Shown here piece after piece: positions 47,128-59,485 of a stretch of 64,000 nucleotides of DNA (the stretch's first letter is position 1; each line of letters starts with the position of its first letter). The stretch spans positions 155,376 through 219,375 of the forward strand of contig NZ_JACVEW010000002.1 in the NCBI RefSeq assembly GCF_017776525.1. The letters run 5' to 3'. A program made the translations under genes and the position numbers. The DNA comes from Marinobacterium alkalitolerans (GTDB lineage: Bacteria; Pseudomonadota; Gammaproteobacteria; Pseudomonadales; Balneatricaceae). The notes below the pieces were generated by a model that saw nothing but the letters and a program-made list of their open reading frames with translations, did no database searches and was not told the origin of the DNA.

Positions 47128-47157
47128 TTGAAGCAGGTGTCAAATACTTGTTACAAT
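47128..47157 (+). promoter_or_regulatory. Candidate sigma70 promoter for lpxC
   Basis: TTGAAG (47128-47133) and TACAAT (47152-47157) are 18 bases apart in the ftsZ-lpxC gap. lpxC often has its own promoter within the dcw cluster, which would allow lipid A synthesis to be set separately from division genes. Confidence 0.5.
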
Positions 47158-47196
47158 GCCATGATATTTTTTGCACGTTTCAGGTTGGCATAGCGG

Positions 47197-48111
47197 ATGA
47201 TCAAACAGCGCACTCTTAAGAACAGCATCAAGGCAACAGGTATCGGGCTTCACACCGGTCAGAAGGTGTACCTGACCCTCAAGCCGGCGCCGATCAATAC
47301 CGGCATTGTTTTCCGACGTGTAGATCTGGACCCGGTGTTCGAGATTGAGGCACGTGCGGACTATGTGTCCGATACAACACTGTCGACCAACCTGACCCTG
47401 GACGGCGTTCGCGTCGCGACGGTTGAGCATCTGCTGTCCGCGCTGGCGGGCCTTGGCATCGACAATGCGTACATCGAATTGAGTGCTGAAGAAGTGCCGA
47501 TCATGGACGGCAGTGCCGCGCCGTTCGTTTTCCTGGTGCAGTCAGCCGGCATTGCGGAACAGGAAGCGCCCAAGCAGTTCATCCGCATCAAGCGTGAAGT
47601 CTCTGTCAGCCACGAAGGCAAAACCGCCACCTTCAAGCCGTTCAACGGTTTCAAGGTCGGTTTCTGCATCGAGTTTGATCATCCGGCGTTTGAAGGCCGC
47701 AACATGGAAGCGGTTCTGGACTTCTCCAGCACCTCTTTCGTGAAGGAAGTGAGCCGTGCGCGTACCTTCGGTTTCATGCGCGATATCGAGTACCTGCGTT
47801 CTCAGAACCTGGCGCTGGGTGGCAGCTTTGAGAATGCCATCGTCGTGGATGACTACAAGATCCTGAACGACGACGGCCTGCGCTACGAAGACGAATTCGT
47901 GAAGCACAAGATTCTGGATGCCGTGGGTGACTTGTACCTGCTGGGCAAGAGCCTGATCGGCGAGTTCTACGGCTACAAGTCGGGCCATTACCTGAACAAC
48001 ACGCTGTTGCGCAAATTGCTGGCCGAGGAAGATGCCTGGGAAGTGGTGACCTTTGACGAGCAGTCAGAGGAAGTGCCGATTTCCTACCACCGTCCGGTCG
48101 CGGCCGTTTGA
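47197..48111 (+). CDS. lpxC: UDP-3-O-acyl-GlcNAc deacetylase LpxC
   Basis: LpxC catalyses the committed step of lipid A synthesis with zinc. The 304-residue protein has [17 protein letters not shown] at the start, the zinc-binding VEHLLSAL, and [14 protein letters not shown] with the second His and Asp ligands. SGHYLNN carries the catalytic His. It is the last gene of the cluster and is followed 14 bases later by a strong terminator. No secM-like gene follows. Confidence 0.97.
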   Translation: MIKQRTLKNSIKATGIGLHTGQKVYLTLKPAPINTGIVFRRVDLDPVFEIEARADYVSDTTLSTNLTLDGVRVATVEHLLSALAGLGIDNAYIELSAEEVPIMDGSAAPFVFLVQSAGIAEQEAPKQFIRIKREVSVSHEGKTATFKPFNGFKVGFCIEFDHPAFEGRNMEAVLDFSSTSFVKEVSRARTFGFMRDIEYLRSQNLALGGSFENAIVVDDYKILNDDGLRYEDEFVKHKILDAVGDLYLLGKSLIGEFYGYKSGHYLNNTLLRKLLAEEDAWEVVTFDEQSEEVPISYHRPVAAV

Positions 48112-48125
48112 TCCGATCTGCGTTG

Positions 48126-48152
48126 AAAGCCAGCTGAAAAGCTGGCTTTTTT
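48126..48152 (+). terminator. Rho-independent terminator after lpxC
   Basis: AAAGCCAGCT (48126-48135) and AGCTGGCTTT (48140-48149) form a perfect 10-bp stem around GAAA, followed by further T residues to 48152. This is the clearest intrinsic terminator in the window and marks the end of the dcw transcript. Confidence 0.88.
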
Positions 48153-48206
48153 CGTTATATGGGTCCGATATGCCCCAGCCCCGCCTCAGGTCAAATTTCT
48201 GCCTCA

Positions 48207-48236
48207 TTGACATTCAATTATTCGCCCCAATACAGG
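48207..48236 (+). promoter_or_regulatory. Candidate secA promoter
   Basis: A consensus -35 TTGACA stands at 48207-48212. The best -10 at 18 bases is TACAGG (48231-48236), which is poor; TAGAAT at 48237 is better but 24 bases away. A promoter is needed here because the lpxC terminator lies upstream. Confidence 0.35.
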
Positions 48237-48322
48237 TAGAATGTTGTATTCATTTTTCTGGCAAGGGATTCCCGCCACCTGAGGCGACCATCCTTTGCAT
48301 TCAACCGGTTAAAAGTCGAATT

Positions 48323-51073
<2,751 letters not shown>

Positions 51074-51105
51074 ACCTTACATTTGAACGAAAGGAAAACA
51101 GCATC

Positions 51106-52323
51106 ATGGCAGTAGGTCCGGGTACTTTGCCCCCATTACATCCGGTTTCAGGTTTTCGGCTGGGGATCGCGTCGGCGGGGATCAAAAAGCCGGGCCGACG
51201 TGATGTGGTTCTGATGGAACTGGCCGAAGGCAGCGCCGTTGCCGGTGTGTTCACGCTGAACGCCTTCTGTGCCGCGCCGGTACGCATCTGCAAGCAGAAT
51301 CTGGCCACCTCGCCTGCACGCTACCTGCTGACTAACACCGGTAATGCCAACGCAGGCACCGGTGAGCAGGGCATGAAAGATGCCATGGCCTGCTGTGAAG
51401 CCGTAGCCGAGCGTTGCCGTGTGCCGGTTGAAGCGGTACTGCCGTTTTCCACCGGTGTGATCGGCGAGCCGCTGCCGGTCGAAAAGATCGTCAACGCGCT
51501 GGATGCCGCCAAGGCTGACCTGTCCGAGGACAACTGGGACCAGGCCGCCTGGGGCATCATGACAACTGACACTCGTCCCAAGGCCGCCAGTGAGAAGATC
51601 GAATACCAGGGCAAGACCATCACCCTGACCGGTATCTCCAAAGGCTCCGGCATGATCATGCCCAACATGGCGACCATGCTGGGTTACGTGGCGACCGATG
51701 CTGAGATTCCACAGGAACTGCTGCAGCAGTGGCTGAGCAAGGTGGCGGACAAGTCCTTCAATCGCATCACCGTGGATGGCGATACCTCCACCAACGATTC
51801 CTGCATGCTGGTGGCCACCGGTGCCAGCGGCGTGCGTATCGACGGCTCCGACTACGAGTTGGCAGCGCTCTTCACCGAAGCACTCGAGCGCGTCATGCTC
51901 GATTTGGCTCAGGCAATCGTGCGAGACGGTGAGGGTGCGACCAAGTTTGTCGAAGTCCGCGTCGAATCAGCCGGCACCAGTCCGGAAGCACTGGATGTGG
52001 CCTACACCATCGCCCATTCGCCGCTGGTGAAAACCGCACTCTTTGCCTGTGACCCGAACTGGGGCCGTATCCTGGCCTGTGTTGGCCGTGCCGGCATCGA
52101 CAACCTGGATCTGGATGCACTGCAGATCTACCTGAACGATATCTGCATCGTCGAGAACGGTGGTCGAGCTGCCAGCTATACCGAAGAAGCCGGGCAGGCG
52201 GTCATGGATGGCGAAGAGATCCTGATCCGTGTGGTGCTCAACCGCGGTCAGGTCACCGAGCGTGTCTGGACCACCGACCTGTCACACGATTACGTCAGCA
52301 TCAACGCGGACTACCGCAGCTGA
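51106..52323 (+). CDS. argJ: Bifunctional ornithine acetyltransferase/N-acetylglutamate synthase ArgJ
   Basis: ArgJ recycles the acetyl group in arginine synthesis, from acetylornithine to glutamate. The 405-residue proenzyme cleaves itself before Thr in PNMATMLGY; that motif is intact. Other marks are GFRLGIASAGIKK near the start, TGNANAGTGEQG, TVDGDTSTNDSC and DPNWGRILACVGRAG. ATG 51106 follows AAGGAAAA. The secA-argJ order is shared with pseudomonads. Confidence 0.95.
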   Translation: MAVGPGTLPPLHPVSGFRLGIASAGIKKPGRRDVVLMELAEGSAVAGVFTLNAFCAAPVRICKQNLATSPARYLLTNTGNANAGTGEQGMKDAMACCEAVAERCRVPVEAVLPFSTGVIGEPLPVEKIVNALDAAKADLSEDNWDQAAWGIMTTDTRPKAASEKIEYQGKTITLTGISKGSGMIMPNMATMLGYVATDAEIPQELLQQWLSKVADKSFNRITVDGDTSTNDSCMLVATGASGVRIDGSDYELAALFTEALERVMLDLAQAIVRDGEGATKFVEVRVESAGTSPEALDVAYTIAHSPLVKTALFACDPNWGRILACVGRAGIDNLDLDALQIYLNDICIVENGGRAASYTEEAGQAVMDGEEILIRVVLNRGQVTERVWTTDLSHDYVSINADYRS

Positions 52324-52338
52324 TCTGTTCACACTGAT

Positions 52339-53274
52339 ATGTCCAAATTGATCCATGTTGCCGCGGCCGTCATTCGTGACCGCCGCGGTCGTATTTTGAT
52401 TGCCCGCCGCCCTGACGATAAGCACCAGGGCGGCCTCTGGGAGTTTCCGGGTGGCAAGGTCGAGCCGGGTGAACCGGTGGCCGACGCGCTGGCCCGTGAA
52501 CTGCAGGAGGAGCTGGGCATCCAAGTCACCTCGTCCCGCCCGTTGATCCTGATTCCTCACCACTATCCCGATAAATCCGTGTTGCTGGATGTATGGGAAG
52601 TGGATGGCTTTGAGGGTGAGGCGCATGGGGCCGAAGGCCAACCGGTGCGCTGGGTCGCGCCGGAAGCCCTCGACGATTATGCTTTCCCGGCGGCCAATGC
52701 GCCGATCGTGGCGGCGGCACAGCTGCCGGAACGGCTGCTGATCACCGGAGAGGCAGCTGACCCCACGGACTATGAGGTGCGTGTGCGCTCGGCGCTGGAG
52801 GGCGGTATTCGTCACCTGATGTTGAGGGCCAAGACGCTCAAGGACGCCGACTTTGCCACGCTCTACCGGCAGTTGCTGCCTCTGTGTCAGCAGCAGGGGG
52901 CCTGTCTGGGGGTGAATACCTCAGTGGAGCAGGCCAATGCGCTGGGGGCGGAGCACCTGCACCTGACATCTGAGCGCCTTGAAGCCCTGACTGAACGCAG
53001 CGCCTTCAATGGCCGCTGGCTCAGTGCATCCTGCCACAGCCCGGAGCAGATCCGAATGGCACAAGAGAAGGGTGTCGACTTCATTACGCTATCACCCGTG
53101 CAGGCCACGGCCTCGCACCCGGGAGCACCGGTACTGGGTTGGAAGCAATTTGCGGAGTGGGTGTCGGAAGCCACCCTGCCGGTCTACGCTCTGGGCGGGC
53201 TGGGCGAAGAGGATCTTGCTTCAGCGCGTGCGCACGGGGCGCAGGGTGTTGCGGCCATTTCGGCGTGGTGGTGA
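52339..53274 (+). CDS. mutT: Nudix hydrolase (MutT) fused to ThiE-like domain
   Basis: The N-terminal 130 residues are a MutT-type Nudix domain: the box GGKVEPGEPVADALARELQEELGI has all catalytic Glu/Arg positions and should hydrolyse 8-oxo-dGTP. The C-terminal half (about 140-311) is a thiamine-phosphate-synthase-like barrel, with CHSPEQIRMAQEKGVDFITLSP and YALGGLGEEDLASARAHGAQG. This fused form is known next to secA/argJ in pseudomonads. Whether the ThiE-like half is catalytic is uncertain. It starts 15 bases after argJ. Confidence 0.9.
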   Translation: MSKLIHVAAAVIRDRRGRILIARRPDDKHQGGLWEFPGGKVEPGEPVADALARELQEELGIQVTSSRPLILIPHHYPDKSVLLDVWEVDGFEGEAHGAEGQPVRWVAPEALDDYAFPAANAPIVAAAQLPERLLITGEAADPTDYEVRVRSALEGGIRHLMLRAKTLKDADFATLYRQLLPLCQQQGACLGVNTSVEQANALGAEHLHLTSERLEALTERSAFNGRWLSASCHSPEQIRMAQEKGVDFITLSPVQATASHPGAPVLGWKQFAEWVSEATLPVYALGGLGEEDLASARAHGAQGVAAISAWW

Positions 53275-53285
53275 TTAGTTAGATC

Positions 53286-53306
53286 GGCCAGTCCAGTGGA
53301 CTGGCC
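53286..53306. terminator. Hairpin between convergent mutT and nadC genes
   Basis: GGCCAGTC (53286-53293) and GACTGGCC (53299-53306) form an 8-bp stem around CAGTG. It sits between two convergent genes, where a bidirectional terminator is expected, but neither side has a T-tract. Confidence 0.4.
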
Positions 53307-53336
53307 TCCCACGCTAATCCGTTCCACCAGCAAACT

Positions 53337-54182
53337 TCAGTCTTCAATAATCCGCATGGACAGATCCACCGCGCGGCAGTGCTTGGTCAGTGCGCCGATG
53401 GAGATGTAATCGACGCCGGTGTTGGCGTAGTCCATCAGGGTTTCGTCGGTGATGTTGCCGGAGGCTTCCAGTTTGGCGCGGCCGGCGGTCTGCTTCACGG
53501 CAGCGACCATGCGTTCCGGGCTGAAGTTGTCCAGCATCACGATATCGGCACCGGCGACCAGTGCACGCTCAAGCTGTTCCTCGGTTTCGACCTCGATCTC
53601 CACCGGCTTGCCCGGATGATTCTTGCGCGCCGTTGCAATGGCCTGCTCAATGCCGCCACAGGCCATGATGTGGTTTTCCTTGATCAGGAAGGCGTCATAC
53701 AGGCCGATACGGTGGTTGGAGCAGCCACCGCAGCTGACGGCGTACTTCTGGGCCATGCGCAGGCCCGGGATGGTCTTGCGTGTATCGAGCAGCGTGACGG
53801 GGGTATCGGCAACGCGCTGGGCGTACTCATGGCTCAGGGTGGCGGTACCGGACAGGGTCTGCAGTAAGTTCAACGCCGCACGCTCACCGGTCAGCAGGGA
53901 ACGGGCCGAACCTTCCAGACGGAACAGCACCTGATCGCGCTCAACCAGATCGCCATCCTTCACCAGCCACTGGACCTTCACACTGGGGTCGACCTGGCGG
54001 AATACCTCGTCTACCCAGGCCTGTCCGCAGACAACAGCCGTCTGGCGTGAAATCACGCGGGCACGCTTGTGGTCGCTGGCCGGAATCAGCTCGGCGGTGA
54101 TATCGCCGTTGCCCACATCCTCGTCCAGTGCGGTGCGCACGTTTTCTTCCACGATCGGTTTGAGTTCGGTCAGCGTCAGCAT
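53337..54182 (-). CDS. nadC: Nicotinate-nucleotide pyrophosphorylase (quinolinate phosphoribosyltransferase) NadC
   Basis: NadC makes nicotinate mononucleotide from quinolinate and PRPP in NAD synthesis. The 281-residue protein shows [49 protein letters not shown] and LEASGNI, the residues lining the quinolinate and PRPP sites. It is transcribed divergently from ampD, 67 bases apart, a common arrangement in gammaproteobacteria. Confidence 0.95.
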   Translation of the reverse strand: MLTLTELKPIVEENVRTALDEDVGNGDITAELIPASDHKRARVISRQTAVVCGQAWVDEVFRQVDPSVKVQWLVKDGDLVERDQVLFRLEGSARSLLTGERAALNLLQTLSGTATLSHEYAQRVADTPVTLLDTRKTIPGLRMAQKYAVSCGGCSNHRIGLYDAFLIKENHIMACGGIEQAIATARKNHPGKPVEIEVETEEQLERALVAGADIVMLDNFSPERMVAAVKQTAGRAKLEASGNITDETLMDYANTGVDYISIGALTKHCRAVDLSMRIIED

Positions 54183-54249
54183 GATGGCGGGCCTGTCCCT
54201 TTGATGTACTATGGAGCGCGCATTTTAACGGAAATCGACCCACGATAGT

Positions 54250-54807
54250 ATGCCGCAGCACCTCAGCATTCAGATTGAACAGCACCGCATTCGCGAAGCC
54301 GAATACGTGCCATCTCCCAACTGCAACGAGCGGCCCGAAGGTGAAGTCTCGCTGCTGGTGATTCACAACATCAGCCTGCCACCGGGGCAGTTTGGCGGAG
54401 GCCATGTGGCCGAGCTGTTTACCAACCGGCTTGATCCCGAGGCGCACCCCTTCTTTCGTGAAATCGAGGGCATGGAGGTATCGGCACACCTGCTGATCGA
54501 ACGGGACGGACGAATGATTCAGTTCGTGCCCTTTGATCGCCGCGCCTGGCATGCCGGGCAGTCCTGCTTTGACGGGCGTGAAGCCTGTAACGACTTTGCC
54601 ATCGGCATCGAACTGGAAGGCACGGATGACACCCCCTATACCGATGCGCAGTACCAGGTGCTGTCAGCGGTGACCCGTGCGCTGCTGGCGTATTACCCCG
54701 GTCTGACGCCGGAGCGGATTACCGGCCATGAGCATATTGCACCGGGACGCAAGACCGACCCCGGCCCCGCGTTTGATTGGCACCGTTTTCGGGCATCTCT
54801 TGGATGA
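54250..54807 (+). CDS. ampD: 1,6-anhydro-N-acetylmuramyl-L-alanine amidase AmpD
   Basis: AmpD cleaves anhydro-muropeptides in the cytoplasm during wall recycling; its loss derepresses AmpC in many species. The 185-residue protein has zinc ligands H39 (VIHNIS), H160 (TGHEH) and D170, and the catalytic K168 in GRKTDPGP. These match H34, H154, D164 and K162 of E. coli AmpD with a six-residue shift at the last three. No signal peptide is visible, as expected for the cytoplasmic form. Confidence 0.95.
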   Translation: MPQHLSIQIEQHRIREAEYVPSPNCNERPEGEVSLLVIHNISLPPGQFGGGHVAELFTNRLDPEAHPFFREIEGMEVSAHLLIERDGRMIQFVPFDRRAWHAGQSCFDGREACNDFAIGIELEGTDDTPYTDAQYQVLSAVTRALLAYYPGLTPERITGHEHIAPGRKTDPGPAFDWHRFRASLG

Positions 54808-54809
54808 TC

Positions 54810-54831
54810 TGAGAATCGTTTTCAATTATCA
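54810..54831. promoter_or_regulatory. Fur-box-like operator
   Basis: TGAGAAT-C-GTTTTCA (54810-54824) matches the 7-1-7 Fur consensus TGATAAT-N-ATTATCA at 12 of 14 positions. ATTATCA (54825-54831) adds a perfect further half-site. The element lies 35-56 bases before the ATG of an FbpC-like transporter ATPase, the right place for iron repression. Confidence 0.6.
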
Positions 54832-54865
54832 TAGTCGCCCGCAATTCTTTCGTCCCGAGGACAGC

Positions 54866-55927
54866 ATGGCAGCTTTGCTCAGTATTGAAGGTCTCAAATG
54901 TGCGTATCAATCCCAGACAGTGCTGGCAGGGGTCAACCTCGCCATCGCCGAAGGGGAGATCGCCTGTTTGTTGGGCCCCAGTGGCTGCGGCAAGACCACC
55001 GTACTGCGCGCCATCGCCGGTTTCATCACGCCTCAGGACGGCACCATCATGTTGGGCGAGCAGACCATCAGTGACGCCAGTCACGTAGTCCCGCCGGAAA
55101 AGCGCGGCATGGGCATGGTGTTTCAGGACTATGCGCTCTTTCCGCACCTGAGCATCGCCGACAACATCGCCTTTGGCCTGAATGGCCTGAGCCGTCAGGA
55201 AAAACGCCAGCGGGTCAGCGAAGTGCTTGAGCTTGTAGAACTGCCGGATCTGAGCGAACGCTACCCGCACGAACTGTCCGGCGGCCAGCAGCAGCGTGTG
55301 GCCCTGGCTCGCGCACTGGCACCCAATCCGCGCCTGCTGCTGATGGACGAGCCTTTCTCCAATCTGGATACGGACCTGCGTCGCCAGCTCTCGCAGGAAG
55401 TGCGCGACATCCTCAAGCGCCGTGGCATCGCCGCCATCATGGTGACCCATGACCAGCAGGAAGCGTTCACCATCAGTGACAGCATCGGCATTCTGTCTGC
55501 CGGTCGCGTACAGCAGTGGGGCACCCCGGAAGACCTGTATTACCAGCCCGTCAGCCCCGAGGTCGCCGCCTTTGTGGGCAAGGGCGAGCTGTTCAACGGC
55601 CGAGTAAATGAAGGTCTTGCCGTCGAGACAGAGCTGGGTGCACTGGAATTTGCCGAGCCGCTGGGCGTCGACGCCGGCTGCGATGTTCAGCTTTTCCTGC
55701 GTCCGGGCGATCTCTACCTGAGCCGTGAAGGCGGAGTGCCGGGGGAAATCCTCAGCTCCGAATTTCAGGGCAACCTTACCGCCTACCGCGTGCGGCTGGA
55801 GAACGGCCGCGAAGTGGAAGTGATGGAGCAGGGACTGAAACGCTATCCCAACGGCGAACGTCTGGGTGTACGCGTGGCGGCCCATCGCCCCGTGGTTTTC
55901 TCGAGCTGCCCGATTCACTACCGCTGA
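54866..55927 (+). CDS. fbpC: Ferric iron ABC transporter ATP-binding protein, FbpC-like
   Basis: This 353-residue ABC ATPase has Walker A GPSGCGKTT, signature LSGGQQQR, Walker B RLLLMDEPFSNLD and the H-loop VTHD. A C-terminal TOBE-like region (about 240-353) is shared by iron(III), putrescine and maltose importers. ALSIEG-type strand order and the ...PEDLYYQPVSPEVAAFVGKGE hinge favour the FbpC/AfuC group. A Fur-box-like site stands just upstream. ATG 54866 has CGAGGA before it. No permease or binding-protein gene is adjacent, so the ATPase is an orphan here. Confidence 0.8.
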   Translation: MAALLSIEGLKCAYQSQTVLAGVNLAIAEGEIACLLGPSGCGKTTVLRAIAGFITPQDGTIMLGEQTISDASHVVPPEKRGMGMVFQDYALFPHLSIADNIAFGLNGLSRQEKRQRVSEVLELVELPDLSERYPHELSGGQQQRVALARALAPNPRLLLMDEPFSNLDTDLRRQLSQEVRDILKRRGIAAIMVTHDQQEAFTISDSIGILSAGRVQQWGTPEDLYYQPVSPEVAAFVGKGELFNGRVNEGLAVETELGALEFAEPLGVDAGCDVQLFLRPGDLYLSREGGVPGEILSSEFQGNLTAYRVRLENGREVEVMEQGLKRYPNGERLGVRVAAHRPVVFSSCPIHYR

Positions 55928-56080
55928 TCTGCCGTACTGGCACATATACTGCTAATGACTCTCTGCCACGGCCTTGTCAGGCCGCTTTATCAGACGGGAG
56001 TGCCCGATTGTGGTGCGTCTTTCCCGGGAGCAGGTGTGCGTGCTCTATTAGGGTGCGTTTTGTGAGGCAGAGCAGTCAAT

Positions 56081-59000
56081 ATGGGTGCATCCCAACGGAT
56101 CTATAAGGTTCGCCGGCGCTACAACAAGTGGGTGGCGGACCAGACACTGGAAGATTACGCCCTGCGCTTTACCGCCCGTCAGGGGCGCAAGATGAGCATC
56201 GAGCGGGTGGCCATGACCGCTCTGGGTGCCACCGCGTTTCTGGCGCTGGAAAGCATTGCGGCGGCCGTCACCCTGACCTATGGCTTTACCAACACCCTGA
56301 TCGCCATGCTGGTGGTCTGCACCCTGTTCTTTGTGACCGGGTTGCCCATTGTCTACCATGCTGCCCGCAACGGGCTGGATATCGATCTACTCACACGCGG
56401 CGCGGGCTTTGGTTATCTGGGCTCGACCATCACCTCGCTGATCTATGCCAGTTTCACCTTTATCTTCTTCGCCATCGAGGCGGCGATTCTGGCCGCGGCC
56501 CTGAGGGCCTTGTTCGGCATTCCACTGGCGCTGGGTTATCTGCTCAGCGCACTGGCGGTAATTCCCATCGTAACCCACGGCATCACGGCGATCAGCCGCT
56601 TCCAGCTCGGCACCCAGCCGCTCTGGCTGATTCTGCAGGTGAGCGCACTGGGGGTGGTCATCGTGCATGAATCGGCGGCCTACACCGGCTGGACCGGTTT
56701 TACTCCGGCCGGCGTTGAGGCGGGTGACTCGTTCAACCTGGTGGTGTTCGGTGCGGCGGCGTCCGTGTTTTTTGCCATGGTGGCGCAGATCGGCGAGCAG
56801 GTGGACTATCTTCGCTTCATGCCCGAGAAGACAGCGGCGAATCGCAAACGCTGGTGGTTCTGGCTGGTGCTGGCGGGCCCCGGCTGGGTGTTGATCGGCA
56901 TGATCAAAATGCTGCTGGGCTCCTTTCTGGCCTACATCGCCATGACCGAAGGCGCGGCATTCGCGGTGGCGACCGACCCGACCCTGATGTATCAGCGGGT
57001 ATTTGGCTACCTGACCCACTCGGACGGGCTGGCGCTGCTGCTGGCGGGCGTGATGGTGATCATCTCCCAGATGAAGATCAACGTGACCAACGCCTATGCC
57101 GGCTCCATCGCCTGGTCCAACTTCTTTTCCCGCCTGACCCACAGCCACCCCGGTCGCGTGGTCTGGCTGGTGTTCAATGTGGTGATCGCGCTGATTCTGA
57201 TGGAGCTTGGCATCTACGAAGCGCTGGAAGCGATTCTGGGTGTCTTTGCCATCGTGGCCGTGAGCTGGCTGGGGTCGGTATCGGCCGAACTGATGATCAA
57301 CAAGCCACTGGGGCTGAGCCCGCCGGGCGTGGAGTTCAAGCGCGCGCGGCTGTATGACGTCAACCCGGTCGGGGTCGGCTCCATGGCCACGGCCGTTCTG
57401 ACTGGTCTGCTGGCGTATCTGGGCGTGATGGGGGAGGAAGCACGCACCCTCAGCCATTTCATCAGTCTGGGCAGCTGTTTCGTGATGATGCCGCTGCTGG
57501 CCGTGCTGACCCGCGGGCGCTTCTACCGCGCCCGCAGTGATACCGAGCTGGAGCGGATCACCACCAACCCGGCCGAGCAGCGCCAGTGCGGTGTGTGCGA
57601 AAACCTGTTCGAGGTCGAAGACCTGAGTTTTTGTCCCGCCTATGATCTGGCCATCTGTTCCCTGTGCTGCTCGCTGGACGCGCGCTGTCTTGATAGCTGT
57701 AAGCCGCATGCCCGCTTTTCACGTCAGATGGTGGACTTTCTGCACCTGTTCTTCCCGCGGCGGCTGGCACAGAAGATCAACTCACGGCTGGGGCGTTTTC
57801 TCGGCATTCTGCTGAGCATCAACCTGCTGCTGGCCGGCCTGCTGGCGGTGGTATATCGCCAGATGGACCCGGGTACGCCCGAAGGGGCTGCGCTGCTGGG
57901 GCAGGCGCTCTGGGCGCTGTTCTTCATTCTGTTGATCGTATCGGGTGTGGTGGCCTGGCTGTTCCTGCTGGCACACGAGAGCCGTGTGGTGGCGCAGCAG
58001 GAGTCCAACCGCCAGACCCGTAAACTGCTGCAGGAGATCGAGGCGCACGAGGAAACCGACCGCGAACTGCAGGCGGCCAAGGAGCTGGCCGAACGGGCCA
58101 GTGAGGCGAAAAGCCGCTACATGACCGGCATCAGCCACGAACTGAGGACGCCGCTGCAGTCTATTATCGGCTACGCCCAGCTCATGCAGGGGCGCGACAA
58201 CCTGGCGCGCAGCGATCAGGAAGGGCTGAAGATCATCCATCGCAGCGGCCAATATCTGGCGGACCTGATCGAGGGTCTGCTGGATATCTCCCGCATCGAA
58301 GCCGGGCGGCTGGAGCTGAACCGGGGCGCCGTGGCTCTGCCGGAGTTGATCACCCAGCTGGAGCAGATGTTCAGCTTTCAGGCCGCTCAGAAACGGGTGC
58401 GCTTTATCAGCGAGTTGCCCGACCGGCTGCCCGCCGTGGTGATGACGGACGAAAAACGGCTGCGCCAGATCCTGATCAATCTGCTCTCCAACGCGGTCAA
58501 ATACACCCCGTCAGGGGAGGTGCATTTCCGCATCCGCTACCGCAACCAGGTGGCAGAGTTCTGTATCGAAGATACGGGCATCGGGATTGAGGCCGCGCAT
58601 CTGGAACGGATCTTCGACCCCTTCGAGCGGGTACGCACCGCCGACACACCCAACCTGCCGGGCACCGGGCTTGGGCTGACTATCGTCAAGCTTCTCACCG
58701 ATATCATGGGCGGAGACCTGCAGGTGGAAAGCACACCGGGCAAGGGAAGCTGTTTCCGTGTCTCCCTGATGCTGCCCTGGGTGGATGGAGAGCAGGCGCG
58801 CATAGAGCCACAGAAACCGATTCGGGGCTACCGCGGGCGGCAACAGCAGATCTGTATCGTCGATGACGACCCCATACTGCGCGGGCTGCTGTCTGATCTG
58901 TTGATGCCGCTGGGCTTCCGCATTCTGGAAGCACATGACGCCGAAGCCTGCCTGAAGCTGGTGGAGGGTGCGCAGCCGGACCTGTTCCTGCTGGATATCT

Positions 59001-59485
59001 CCATGCCGGGCATGGACGGTCTGACACTGGCCTCGGAGCTGCGCAGCCGCGGGCATCAGGTGCCGATTTTAATGCTGTCTGCCGATGTGCAGGAGCAGCG
59101 GCGACAGCCAGCGGCCGAGGCCGTCTACGACGACTACCTGGTCAAACCGATCAGCAACCATCTCTTGCTTGAGCGGGTCGGCCACTACCTGAAGCTGGAC
59201 TGGCAGCGGGAGGCTGGGTTGCCCGCAGTTCAGCCCGCCGCTGCAGCCCCTGCGGCTGAAGTGACTGCCACTCAGGCCGAGCCTGACAACCCACTGCCGG
59301 ATCATCCGTTGCTGCGCGAGCTGAAAGGCTGCGCCGAAATCGGCTACCGGCGCGGTGTGCGTGAAGCGATGCAGCAACTGGAACAGGCCGGCCCCCTGGA
59401 TGACGCCGTCATGCGCTACATGCAGCAACTGGCCGAACGCATGCAGTTCGGCCAACTGGCCAAGTATCTGGAGCGAATGGAATGA
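56081..59485 (+). CDS. NCS1 permease-histidine kinase-receiver fusion sensor
   Basis: The 1134-residue protein joins three parts. Residues about 10-470 are a twelve-helix NCS1 (purine/cytosine permease-like) transporter with RGAGFGYLGSTI and WSNFFSRL. A cysteine cluster follows (C503, C506, C518, C526, C529, C530, C536, C540) that looks metal-binding. Two more membrane helices (about 565-640) lead to a kinase with H686 in ISHELRTPLQSI and ATPase motif GTGLGLTIVKLL, then a receiver with D972 (LLDISMPGMDG). Transporter-kinase fusions of the SSS type (CbrA) are well known; here the sensor module is NCS1, so the signal may be a nucleobase, hydantoin or related compound. Its stop overlaps the next regulator gene. 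Confidence 0.87.
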   Translation: MGASQRIYKVRRRYNKWVADQTLEDYALRFTARQGRKMSIERVAMTALGATAFLALESIAAAVTLTYGFTNTLIAMLVVCTLFFVTGLPIVYHAARNGLDIDLLTRGAGFGYLGSTITSLIYASFTFIFFAIEAAILAAALRALFGIPLALGYLLSALAVIPIVTHGITAISRFQLGTQPLWLILQVSALGVVIVHESAAYTGWTGFTPAGVEAGDSFNLVVFGAAASVFFAMVAQIGEQVDYLRFMPEKTAANRKRWWFWLVLAGPGWVLIGMIKMLLGSFLAYIAMTEGAAFAVATDPTLMYQRVFGYLTHSDGLALLLAGVMVIISQMKINVTNAYAGSIAWSNFFSRLTHSHPGRVVWLVFNVVIALILMELGIYEALEAILGVFAIVAVSWLGSVSAELMINKPLGLSPPGVEFKRARLYDVNPVGVGSMATAVLTGLLAYLGVMGEEARTLSHFISLGSCFVMMPLLAVLTRGRFYRARSDTELERITTNPAEQRQCGVCENLFEVEDLSFCPAYDLAICSLCCSLDARCLDSCKPHARFSRQMVDFLHLFFPRRLAQKINSRLGRFLGILLSINLLLAGLLAVVYRQMDPGTPEGAALLGQALWALFFILLIVSGVVAWLFLLAHESRVVAQQESNRQTRKLLQEIEAHEETDRELQAAKELAERASEAKSRYMTGISHELRTPLQSIIGYAQLMQGRDNLARSDQEGLKIIHRSGQYLADLIEGLLDISRIEAGRLELNRGAVALPELITQLEQMFSFQAAQKRVRFISELPDRLPAVVMTDEKRLRQILINLLSNAVKYTPSGEVHFRIRYRNQVAEFCIEDTGIGIEAAHLERIFDPFERVRTADTPNLPGTGLGLTIVKLLTDIMGGDLQVESTPGKGSCFRVSLMLPWVDGEQARIEPQKPIRGYRGRQQQICIVDDDPILRGLLSDLLMPLGFRILEAHDAEACLKLVEGAQPDLFLLDISMPGMDGLTLASELRSRGHQVPILMLSADVQEQRRQPAAEAVYDDYLVKPISNHLLLERVGHYLKLDWQREAGLPAVQPAAAAPAAEVTATQAEPDNPLPDHPLLRELKGCAEIGYRRGVREAMQQLEQAGPLDDAVMRYMQQLAERMQFGQLAKYLERME

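Noticed and set aside
48053..48322. In-frame upstream extension of secA
   Set aside because: It covers the end of lpxC and the terminator. SecA proteins begin with [12 protein letters not shown], found at 48323.
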